From CAZKUR01 sp964556005 (GTDB lineage Bacteria > Bacteroidota > Ignavibacteria > Ignavibacteriales > Ignavibacteriaceae): a DNA stretch of 42,905 nucleotides. This document shows positions 35,585 through 42,905 of the stretch, one piece after another (within the stretch, counting starts at the first letter, position 1; the number at the start of each line of letters is the position of its first letter). The stretch is from assembly GCA_964556005.1 (NCBI GenBank), contig CAZKUR010000033.1:1-42905 (forward strand), read 5' to 3'. A model generated the notes under the pieces. It was not told the origin of the DNA. It was given only the letters and a program-made list of their open reading frames with translations, and did no database searches. The translations under genes were made by a program, and so were the position numbers.

Positions 35585-38500
35585 TTAGTTTTTCTCCTCA
35601 TTATATTGATTTATTAGTTTTATTACCTGTCTTTTCTTTATTACATAAAAGATAGCAGGGTAAAATGCCAGCTGGATTATTAAAGCGGTAATAATTCCAC
35701 CGAACATCGGGGCCGCGATTCTTTTCATTACATCCGAGCCCGAACCATGTCCGATAAGAATCGGTGCCAAACCAAGTAAAAGAACGGTTACCGTCATAAC
35801 AACAGGGCGTATTCTTCTAACGGCTCCCTGGAAGATTGCCTCTTTAAGCTTATCCAGAGAAGTTAAAAGTCCCTGCTTGCGCATATTTTCATAAGCGATT
35901 TCCAGATACAGCAGCATCACCACACCCATCTCTGCACTTACACCGAGCAGCGCAATTATTCCAACCCAAACAGCGACACTTAGATGGTAGCCTACAAGGA
36001 ATAAATACCAGGTTGCCCCTACCATCGAGAACGGAAGAGCAAGTATGATGATACCTGTATTAACAAATGATTTCGTGTTGAAATAAAGCAGCAACAGTAC
36101 AATTAATAATGTCAATGGAAGAACTGTTGCAAGTTTTTTGGCGGCTCTCTGCATATACTCGTACTGTCCGCTCCATATCAGCGAATAACCTGCCGGGAGC
36201 TTGACTTTTTGTTCGACTATTTTTTGTGCATTTTCTACGTAAGTTCCCACATCTATATTTTCTATATCGATATAAACCCAGGAATTCGGACGGGCATCTT
36301 CAGACTTAATCATCGGCGGGCCTTTACGGACAACAATATCGCCAAGCTCCGCAAGAGGAATATTTCCACCACCGGGGATAGGAACGAGTACACGTTTTAG
36401 TGCATCAATATTATTCCTGTAATCTCTTTGGTAACGAAGATTAACAGGATAACGTTCAAGGCCTTCTACTGTTTGTGTAATATTCATTCCGCCGACTGCC
36501 GACATAAAGACATTTTGAACATCTGCAACAGTAAGTCCGTACCTTGCAATTTCATCTCTATTGATATTGAAATCGACATAATTTCCGCCAACCGACCTCT
36601 CAGCATAAACCGAACGTGTTCCAGGAATTGTTTTGACTACTTCTTCAATTTTTTTACCAATATCCTGAAGTACGCTTAAATCCGGCCCGGCTATTTTTAT
36701 TCCCACGGGAGTTTTAATACCGGTTGAAAGCATATCTATTCTTGTTTTAATCGGCATTGTCCATGCATTTGTTAATCCCGGTATTTTAACTGCTTGATCC
36801 ATTTCTTCGACAAGCTTTTCATGTGTCATTCCTGCCGGCCATTCATCCTCCGGTTTTAATTGAATAGTAGTTTCAATCATCGAAAGGGGAGCAGGGTCTG
36901 TCGGAGTATCTGCTCTTCCTACTTTACCGAACACGGTTTCAACTTCCGGGAATGATTTTATTATTTTATCAGTCTGTTGTAAAAGCTCCTTTGCTTTTGT
37001 AATAGAAATACCCGGAAGAGTAGTCGGCATATAAAGCAAGTCGCCTTCGTACAACGGCGGCATAAATTCCGAACCGAGTTTTGAAAAAGGAATATAAGTG
37101 GCGACTACAATTAATAAAGAAAGAATGATTACCCACCATCTCTTTTTCAAAACGAAATCTACAATAGGATGATAGATGTTCATCAAAAATCTTGTTACCG
37201 GATTATCTTCTTCCTTTTTCATTTTGCCCCGGATGAAGTAACCCATTAAAACCGGAACGATAGTAATTGCGAGTATTGCGCCAGCAGCCATCGAATATGT
37301 CTTAGTATAAGCAAGCGGTTTGAATAACCTTCCTTCCTGTGCTTGGAGTGTAAATACAGGGATAAAGGAAACCGTAATTACAAGCAGTGAATAAAAAATT
37401 GAAGGGCCAACTTCTTTTGATGATTCGAGAATTACTGCCCAATGAGGCCTCTGTTTATCCGCAGGCAAAAGCTGGTTATGCAAGATATGAGAATGCGAAT
37501 TTTCCACCATTATTATCGCCGCATCCACCATTGCCCCGATTGCAATTGCAATACCTCCAAGCGACATTATATTTGCATTTAATCCCTGCAATTTCATGAC
37601 GAGCAAAGCTGCTAACACTGCCGTTGGTAATGTAAAAATTGCAACAAGCGAACTTCGAAAATGAAGAAGAAAAAGAATGATGATTAAAGCTACAATTAAA
37701 CCTTCTTCCAGAAGTTTATCGCTTAAATTACTTATTGCTTTATGAATTAGCGTACTCCTGTCATATACAGGAACAATTTGAACGTCAGACGGCAGAGAAG
37801 ACTTCAATTCCTGCAATCGTTTTTTAACCCTGTTGATAACGGCAAGTCCGTTTTCACCGTATCGTTGAATTATAATTCCGCCGACTACTTCACCTTCGCC
37901 GTTCAGGTCAGCAACACCTCTACGCAATTCAGGCCCTATATCTATGTTTGCAACATCTTTTAAGTAAACCGGCGTTCCGGATTTGGCATCTCTTCCAATT
38001 GCAATATTCTTTAAATCATCCACACTTTTTATATAACCAAGGCCTCTTACCATAAATTCGGTTTCACCCATTTCCATCAATCTGCCGCCGACATCATTAT
38101 TGCTCTGCTTTATTGCCATTTTTACTTTGCTTAGCGGTATATTGTAAGAAGCTAATTTTGTAGGATCAACATTAACCTGGTACTGCTTAACAAATCCTCC
38201 TACGCTTGCGACCTCAGATACCCCCGGGATTGCGGACAGTTCAAATTTTAAAAACCAGTCTTGAATCGTGCGCAATTGCTGCAGGCTTCGAGTCTTTGAT
38301 TTTAGAGCATACTCGTAAACCCATCCAAGCCCGGTTGCATCCGGTCCTAATTCCGGAGATACTCCCTCCGGCAGCGAACTCCTCATAGAGCTTAAATATT
38401 CGAGAACCCTGCTTCTTGCCCAGTAGAGGTCCGTTCCGTCTTCAAAAATTATATAAACCATTGAGAAGCCGAAAAATGAATATCCTCTAACATCTTTTGC

Positions 38501-38764
38501 ATAAGGGACAGAAAGCATTTTTGTTGTAAGAGGATATGTGACCTGGTCTTCAACTATCTGCGGACCCTGGCCCGGATATTTTGTGAATATAATAACCTGC
38601 ACATCGCTTAAGTCAGGGATTGCATCGACTGCTGTATTTTCAATCGCCCAGACACCTCCGAATATAAGTGCGGCAGTCAGTATTATTACTAATATTTTAT
38701 TATTTATCGACCATTCGATTATTTTGGCAATTATTCCGTCTTTTTCCGGATTACTTGTTGTCAT
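35585..38764 (-). CDS. cusA: CusA/CzcA-family heavy-metal RND efflux pump, probably Cu(I)/Ag(I)
   Basis: Proton-driven inner-membrane pump of a tripartite efflux system. The 1059-aa length and repeated RND architecture (12 helices, two large periplasmic loops) are normal. GMGMVDAAIIMVEN-type motif is present as IGAMVDAAIIMVEN (Asp414 in the proton path). The three methionines that bind Cu(I)/Ag(I) in E. coli CusA (573, 623, 672) align with Met579 (LLYMPTT), Met629 (LSMIETT) and Met678 (IDMLSTG), each shifted by six, which favours copper/silver over zinc/cobalt. TTGGAGA precedes the ATG. The adaptor gene is 66 bases upstream; the small metal-binding gene follows after one base. Confidence 0.95.
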   Translation of the reverse strand: MTTSNPEKDGIIAKIIEWSINNKILVIILTAALIFGGVWAIENTAVDAIPDLSDVQVIIFTKYPGQGPQIVEDQVTYPLTTKMLSVPYAKDVRGYSFFGFSMVYIIFEDGTDLYWARSRVLEYLSSMRSSLPEGVSPELGPDATGLGWVYEYALKSKTRSLQQLRTIQDWFLKFELSAIPGVSEVASVGGFVKQYQVNVDPTKLASYNIPLSKVKMAIKQSNNDVGGRLMEMGETEFMVRGLGYIKSVDDLKNIAIGRDAKSGTPVYLKDVANIDIGPELRRGVADLNGEGEVVGGIIIQRYGENGLAVINRVKKRLQELKSSLPSDVQIVPVYDRSTLIHKAISNLSDKLLEEGLIVALIIILFLLHFRSSLVAIFTLPTAVLAALLVMKLQGLNANIMSLGGIAIAIGAMVDAAIIMVENSHSHILHNQLLPADKQRPHWAVILESSKEVGPSIFYSLLVITVSFIPVFTLQAQEGRLFKPLAYTKTYSMAAGAILAITIVPVLMGYFIRGKMKKEEDNPVTRFLMNIYHPIVDFVLKKRWWVIILSLLIVVATYIPFSKLGSEFMPPLYEGDLLYMPTTLPGISITKAKELLQQTDKIIKSFPEVETVFGKVGRADTPTDPAPLSMIETTIQLKPEDEWPAGMTHEKLVEEMDQAVKIPGLTNAWTMPIKTRIDMLSTGIKTPVGIKIAGPDLSVLQDIGKKIEEVVKTIPGTRSVYAERSVGGNYVDFNINRDEIARYGLTVADVQNVFMSAVGGMNITQTVEGLERYPVNLRYQRDYRNNIDALKRVLVPIPGGGNIPLAELGDIVVRKGPPMIKSEDARPNSWVYIDIENIDVGTYVENAQKIVEQKVKLPAGYSLIWSGQYEYMQRAAKKLATVLPLTLLIVLLLLYFNTKSFVNTGIIILALPFSMVGATWYLFLVGYHLSVAVWVGIIALLGVSAEMGVVMLLYLEIAYENMRKQGLLTSLDKLKEAIFQGAVRRIRPVVMTVTVLLLGLAPILIGHGSGSDVMKRIAAPMFGGIITALIIQLAFYPAIFYVIKKRQVIKLINQYNEEKN

Positions 38765-38830
38765 TTAATTTCTCCAAAATTTTTATTGAATATGCATTCA
38801 AAGACATTAATCTTACAGTGCATCATTCAA

Positions 38831-40384
38831 TTATTTTTTAAACTTAAATCCATGTTTTTTCAAATTTTCTTTTACCTGGTTTATCGTAAACTCTCTCAAA
38901 GTCATTCCGCATAACGAACAAGTTCCGGGTTTATCGGAAATAACATTCCAATCCATTATGTCTTCGTAAAGTTTTCCGTCTTTATTTTTATCGATTGACG
39001 AAAGATCGATTATACCGTTTCTTATTCTCGGATCTTTATTCTCAGGCGTTTCCATTTTGGTGTCGTCTTTCATTTTCATGGATTTCATTGTGTCGCTCTT
39101 TACATTTGTCGAGCCGCTTTTTGTAGAGCTGCCGAACTGCGAAATTGCAGCTTGCAGATTGCTTTCGGAATCGATGAGGAATTGTGCTGAGGTAACGATA
39201 GTTTCCCCGGCAGTTAATCCATTAAGCACCTGGTAATAGCCGCCGGAATAATCGCCGAGAGTCACTTCGACTGGTTTAAATCTTCCGTTACCCAAAGCGA
39301 GAATTACAATATCTTTTTCACCGGTACGAATCACAGCCTGTTCGGGTATAACAGGATAATTTCCGAGATTCCTTCCGTTGATTTTGACATTTGCATACAT
39401 CGAAGGTTTAAGTTCACTATTATAATTCGGCATATCGAATCTAACTTTTACTGTTCTTGTTTTATCATCTAGTGTCGGATAGATAAAGGAAATTTTACTC
39501 TTAAAAATTTTCCCCGGCAAAAAAGTAAATGTTATATCTGCAGGTGAACCTAATTGTATTTTTGGAAGTTCATATTCATAAATATCTGCGAGCAGCCAGA
39601 GATTATCGAGATTCGCAATTTCGAGCAGGGGAGAACCGGCCCCGATTTTCTGCCCTTCTATTATATTTTTTTGAATAACCGTTCCGTTGAAAGGAGCATA
39701 AAGTGTTATGTACTTTTTTATCTCTTTAGAATTTTCAATCCTTTTGATTTCGGAATCAGGTACATCGAGAAGTTCAAGTTTTCTTACACTGTTATCGATT
39801 AAGTCTTTTCCGCTCCCGGCAATGCTTTTATCCGGGCTGTTCATCACGGTTGAACCATATGACAAAGCGGTAATCAATTCCTGTTGAGCAGCTACAAGCT
39901 CGGGAGAATAGATATCAATCAGCTTTTGTCCTTTTGTTACTTTCTGCCCGGTGTAATTAACATACAATTTTTCAACCCAGCCGCTTACCTTTGTTGTAAT
40001 TATATATTCTTTTTTTTCATCAGTTTGAAGAATACCGTTTGTTGTAACCTGTGAGCTGAGGTCTTTTTCTTTTACAACGGCAGTTTGCACATTCATATTT
40101 TGCTGAACCGCACCGCTTATTGTTACAATGCCGTTAGATGATGCTTCATCTGCATAAACAGGGACTAAATCCATTCCCATTTTTGATTTCCCGGGATGAT
40201 TGTAAACCTCGCTTGGATTCATCGGTGCACGCCAGTATAAAATTTTTCTTTTGCTTTGTGCTGTTTGTTGTGAATTATTATTAGCATTTACACCGTTATT
40301 ATTTCCGGGATTGCCAAGCCACAGGAATAAAATTACAGCTATTGTTACTACAAGAATTCCGATTATAATATTTTGAGTTTTCAC
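38831..40384 (-). CDS. cusB: CusB-type periplasmic adaptor with an extra C-terminal metal-binding module
   Basis: Membrane-fusion adaptor linking the RND pump to the outer-membrane channel. An open frame begins at a TTG (40399), but that codon overlaps GGAGA at 40394-40398, which is placed eight bases before a GTG at 40384. I choose the GTG, giving 517 aa. Order: an N-terminal membrane anchor (residues 6-24), a degenerate heavy-metal-binding segment (YWRAPMNPSEV...KMGMDLVPVY, about 50-77), the lipoyl/hairpin/beta-barrel adaptor domains (about 90-410), a Met/Lys-rich linker (MKSMKMKDDTKM) and an extra module at 451-517 with DKNKDGKLYEDI and GTCSLCGMTL. That module matches the separate small protein of the operon. 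Most CusB proteins lack this tail. Confidence 0.92.
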   Translation of the reverse strand: MKTQNIIIGILVVTIAVILFLWLGNPGNNNGVNANNNSQQTAQSKRKILYWRAPMNPSEVYNHPGKSKMGMDLVPVYADEASSNGIVTISGAVQQNMNVQTAVVKEKDLSSQVTTNGILQTDEKKEYIITTKVSGWVEKLYVNYTGQKVTKGQKLIDIYSPELVAAQQELITALSYGSTVMNSPDKSIAGSGKDLIDNSVRKLELLDVPDSEIKRIENSKEIKKYITLYAPFNGTVIQKNIIEGQKIGAGSPLLEIANLDNLWLLADIYEYELPKIQLGSPADITFTFLPGKIFKSKISFIYPTLDDKTRTVKVRFDMPNYNSELKPSMYANVKINGRNLGNYPVIPEQAVIRTGEKDIVILALGNGRFKPVEVTLGDYSGGYYQVLNGLTAGETIVTSAQFLIDSESNLQAAISQFGSSTKSGSTNVKSDTMKSMKMKDDTKMETPENKDPRIRNGIIDLSSIDKNKDGKLYEDIMDWNVISDKPGTCSLCGMTLREFTINQVKENLKKHGFKFKK

Positions 40385-40411
40385 TTTTTTATTCTCCAAT
40401 TTAATAGGTCG

Positions 40412-40444
40412 TAAGACTCCGTTAGAGTCTTAGGGACTCTAACG
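40412..40444 (-). promoter_or_regulatory. Two overlapping, mutually exclusive hairpins between tolC and cusB
   Basis: CGTTAGAGTC (40420-40429) pairs perfectly with GACTCTAACG (40435-40444), a 10-bp stem with a 5-base loop. TAAGACTC (40412-40419) pairs with GAGTCTTA (40425-40432), an 8-bp stem with a 5-base loop. They share bases 40420-40432, so only one can form at a time. The site is 28 bases before the cusB start. It could be an attenuator, an mRNA-stability element or a dispersed repeat. Confidence 0.6.
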
Positions 40445-40460
40445 AGCTTTAGACTAAAAA

Positions 40461-41729
40461 TTATTTACTTAAACTTGTCCCTGTCAAAAATTCCAACTCA
40501 GCTATTTTTTTCAGGTAATCTATCTTTAGTTTGTAAAGATTTATTTCTATTTTATACAATTGACTTTGCGCATCGATTACATTTATAAAATCGACTTGAT
40601 TAACCTGGTAGCTCGATAATGCTGAACTAAGATTCTGCTGAGCTTGTGGAAGAAGTCCGCCTTCAAATAGGTTTATCCTTTCTTTTAAGGAATTCAGGTC
40701 GGAAACATCTGTTCCGAAAACTCCATCTAAATATTGAACGGCTTGATTATATTGCTGCGAGTAAAGCTCCTGCATTGAAACTGCTTCGTCAACTTTCGAT
40801 GAAATCTTTCCACCGTAGTTTATCGGAAGAGAAATTCCTAAAGAAAATGAAAGAAAATCACTTTGAGTCATACCTGTTTTTGCAAGGTAATCTCTTTGTC
40901 CGTATTGTACGCCCAAAGTAAAATTAGGCAGGTAATCTTTTTCAGCAACATTTTGTTTCAATTTTCCCTTTTCCACTGCAAGCTTAATTCCTTCTAAATA
41001 GGGCCTATAGGCTCTTGCTAATGAGTCAAGCTGTTTAACTGTTACTTCAATTGTATGTATCGAATCAAAGGTTTCTGTATAAATAGGTGCATCAGCGTCC
41101 TGAACCAGAAGTGAGTTTAATGAAGCTAATGTAGAATTTTCCTTACTATTTAAGTCTTCAATTTTATCGGTAATGTCTGTTATCTCCAATTGAACTTTGA
41201 TCAAGTTTTGCTGACTGGCAGTTGAAACTGAATATTTTGTACTTACCACTTCTGAAATTTTTTCAAGCAGCTTTTTATTTTCTTTTGCAAGTAAAATGCT
41301 TCTGCGGAAAAAGCTGAGCGAATAATATTTCTGCTTTACGTCTTTCTTAATTTCATTCTCGGCATCTTTAATCTCTTTATCTATAATCGAAGTATCGATT
41401 GCTGCAGCATCTTCCATTGCGGATAATTTTCCGGGGAATGGAAAACTTTGCTGCAATCCGATTGCTTTTTGTGTCATCGGTTCCTGGTGGAAAGAAAATG
41501 AGTTTGTAGGAAGATTCATCAATCCGACCATTAACATTGGATCAGGTAAATTGGAAACCTGCGGAATTTTATCTTCGGCAGCATTTCTTTTTGCACGAAG
41601 CATAGCAAGCTTCGGACTTACTTTAATAGCTCTAGTTACTAAAGAATCGATTGTCGAATCCTGTGCTTTTACAAAATTGCCGATTGAAACTATAATTATT
41701 ATTGATAAAAGAATATTTAATTTTTTCAT
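40461..41729 (-). CDS. TolC-family outer-membrane channel (CusC-like)
   Basis: Outer-membrane efflux protein forming the exit duct for the CusBA pump. The 422-aa protein has a signal peptide (MKKLNILLSIIIIVSIGNFVKAQ) and two outer-membrane-efflux repeats made mostly of long amphipathic helices (AENEIKKDVKQKYYSLSFFR near 120, and LSFSLGISLPINYGGKISSK near 290). NLPDPMLMVGLMNLPTN and QKAIGLQQSFPFPGKLSA are typical of the Bacteroidota metal-efflux TolC group. No lipobox is seen, unlike E. coli CusC. AGGAAA precedes the ATG. It lies between the HYC_CC_PP-like gene (221-base gap) and cusB (76-base gap). Confidence 0.9.
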   Translation of the reverse strand: MKKLNILLSIIIIVSIGNFVKAQDSTIDSLVTRAIKVSPKLAMLRAKRNAAEDKIPQVSNLPDPMLMVGLMNLPTNSFSFHQEPMTQKAIGLQQSFPFPGKLSAMEDAAAIDTSIIDKEIKDAENEIKKDVKQKYYSLSFFRRSILLAKENKKLLEKISEVVSTKYSVSTASQQNLIKVQLEITDITDKIEDLNSKENSTLASLNSLLVQDADAPIYTETFDSIHTIEVTVKQLDSLARAYRPYLEGIKLAVEKGKLKQNVAEKDYLPNFTLGVQYGQRDYLAKTGMTQSDFLSFSLGISLPINYGGKISSKVDEAVSMQELYSQQYNQAVQYLDGVFGTDVSDLNSLKERINLFEGGLLPQAQQNLSSALSSYQVNQVDFINVIDAQSQLYKIEINLYKLKIDYLKKIAELEFLTGTSLSK

Positions 41730-41752
41730 TTATTTTTCCTGGTCTTTTGAGA

Positions 41753-41832
41753 AACCTTCAGGGTTTGTGCAACGTTAACGCCGGGCAGCCTTAAGGCTGT
41801 GACTTATCAAAATCAAGAAACCTTGAGGTTAC
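41753..41832. repeat. Cluster of short palindromes between tolC and the HYC_CC_PP-like gene
   Basis: Within 80 bases: AAACCTTCAGGGTTT (41753-41767), the overlapping palindromes AACGTT and GTTAAC (41771-41779), a perfect 12-base AGCCTTAAGGCT (41787-41798) and AACCTTGAGGTT (41820-41831). The last one shares its sequence style with the inverted repeat at 31232-31278 (AACCTTGAAGGTTAC). This may be a degenerate dispersed repeat element or a regulatory RNA region. Confidence 0.5.
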
Positions 41833-41950
41833 ATCGTCAATTATTTTAAATTCAAATAGGACAATAAATTTAGCAGTTTGATTGAGTACGGATTATTTTG
41901 AATAGTTGTACAAACCTATTCTCAATCAAATGAATTTGATAAGTAGTTTT

Positions 41951-42376
41951 TTAAATTAGAAGGATAGAATTATCGAGGTAAATATGATTGTTATACAATG
42001 ATGGGGGAGATGAATCTTCTAAAAAGCTTGTGAAGGAATTAAGAGATTCTAAATTCTCGATGTTTGAAGCAGGGACAACTGCAAGAAAGCTTAAATTGTT
42101 GTTTAAATCCGTTTTTAATGAAACATATTTATCTGTTATAATTTTTTCGAGTGGAATATTTTCGCAGCAATTAGTTCTTGAATAGTGCTGATGTTTAGTT
42201 TCATTCTTTGCCTCACATGTTGCTGCACAGCTATTTTCACTATCGTTATGGTTTATTCCACAGAATTGAATCCGGCCTTTACCTGTCATTTTGCAAAAAT
42301 TAATGGAAAAAGGCAAGCCTGTTGTCGAAACAAGGAATAAAAGATTAAACGATATGACAATAAACTTTTTTAACAT
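41951..42376 (-). CDS. HYC_CC_PP-like small exported cysteine-rich protein
   Basis: A 141-aa protein with a signal peptide-like N-terminus (MLKKFIVISFNLLFLVSTTG) and eight cysteines in the next 75 residues. It follows the scheme of the Bacteroidota HYC_CC_PP family: a hydrophobic start, a Cys-containing strand (here INFCKM; the usual His-Tyr is Asn-Phe), a Cys/His-rich middle (CGINHNDSENSCAATCEAKN, KHQHYSRTNCCEN) and a final PP segment (SSPPSLYNNHIYLDNSILLI). The family is often found next to metal transport genes, and here it heads the copper efflux operon, so metal binding is plausible. Its function is not established. The missing HY makes the assignment moderately sure. Confidence 0.68.
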   Translation of the reverse strand: MLKKFIVISFNLLFLVSTTGLPFSINFCKMTGKGRIQFCGINHNDSENSCAATCEAKNETKHQHYSRTNCCENIPLEKIITDKYVSLKTDLNNNLSFLAVVPASNIENLESLNSFTSFLEDSSPPSLYNNHIYLDNSILLI

Positions 42377-42905
42377 TTACAACTAATTTATATCAATTGA
42401 TTAATTAAACCAAGTTATATGCCAATCGGCAAATTGCGGGTTTCAACAATTTGAATAAAGAATTTTTTCGAAAATTAAGATTTAGTTTAAATAATTTTCC
42501 CATTATTTGGAATTTAATACAAAGGTATTGTTTAAGATGCACTCAAACTTAAAGCCCTAGTATTTTGTTTAAAGTGATTTAGGATAAAGCTAAAATAATT
42601 TTCTTTCTAATTCAGAATTAAAAATTTCGGCAACTAATAATTTATGGATAAGAAATAACTTTTGGTTACTTGTTAGATTCGGAATTGCTAATAATAGAGC
42701 CAATATTTTGCTTTGAATAGATGATTAATGATTAATTATCAAAATAATATTTTACTTTTCTACTCTACTTTGTAGTATGTAACATGAAGATGAAATGGAA
42801 CATTAATTAAATCGGAAATACGGATTTAGTTTTGTAGTCAGCTATATGTAAAAATTACTTTGAATTATCCGACTGCGTTTTTATATTTGACACTTGAATT
42901 TTTTC
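42377..42905. other. Region upstream of the copper efflux operon
   Basis: About 530 bases of AT-rich DNA to the right edge. It should hold the promoter of the minus-strand copper operon. No copper regulator gene (CueR- or CsoR-type) is present. The most evident structure is the inverted repeat TGCC-AATC-GGCA at 42420-42431, about 45 bases before the first gene, a possible operator. A GATTAAT repeat occurs near 42722-42735. No gene was seen. Confidence 0.45.

Noticed and set aside
40385..40399. TTG at 40399 as the cusB start
   Set aside because: The codon overlaps the GGAGA ribosome binding site of the GTG at 40384, which also gives a cleaner membrane anchor.

Overview
The window is an AT-rich chromosomal segment of a Gram-negative bacterium, most likely of the Ignavibacteria / Chlorobi side of the Bacteroidota. 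The evidence is four proteins ending in a type IX secretion (T9SS) type A sorting domain (the NYPNPFNP...GIY.Y...KK(M)xLLK pattern), a TonB receptor with an N-terminal carboxypeptidase-like domain, a bacillithiol deacetylase (BshB1), a DUF2202 lipoprotein and an HYC_CC_PP-like protein. No rRNA, tRNA, CRISPR array, insertion sequence or phage gene was seen. All calls come from reading the sequence and family knowledge; no database search was run.

Layout. 1-84: the signal peptide of a gene cut by the left edge. 318-5866 (minus): a tight run hrcA-grpE-dnaJ-comEA-like-membrane protein-PilM-like-rsmD, joining heat-shock control to competence/pilus-like genes. 6245-10533 (minus): two tandem paralogous multiheme cytochromes, each with a signal peptide, nine C...CH heme-site candidates and a T9SS sorting domain, each followed by nearly the same terminator hairpin. 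11042-17738 (plus): purM, a small lipoprotein, a TonB-dependent receptor, a TatD nuclease/radical SAM fusion and a PBP4-type DD-peptidase. 17880-23201: DUF2202 lipoprotein (minus), prmA and an MFS transporter (plus), and an exported YtcJ-like amidohydrolase (minus). 23491-23991: an antitoxin gene with a toxin gene broken by an in-frame stop. 24237-32530: a large BNR-repeat protein, a jelly-roll secreted protein and bshB1 (all minus), then two plus-strand T9SS cargo proteins sharing a linker domain that carries short tandem repeats. 32676-35084 (minus): a ccmF/ccsA-type heme lyase. 35233-42376 (minus): a copper/silver efflux operon in the order HYC_CC_PP-like, tolC, cusB, cusA, small metal-binding protein.

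How the parts may work together. The cytochromes would be exported by Sec, loaded with heme in the periplasm by a Ccm-type system (one lyase gene is here) and moved to the surface by T9SS, so a surface electron-transfer role is the natural inference. Both cytochromes share two odd heme-site spacings, CX5CH and CXCH, and CXCH also occurs in an unrelated T9SS cargo protein beside the heme lyase gene; this is the most interesting signal in the window. The second is in the copper operon: a 66-residue module (EF-hand-like loop plus CxLCGM) exists both as a stand-alone exported protein and as the C-terminal tail of the CusB-type adaptor.
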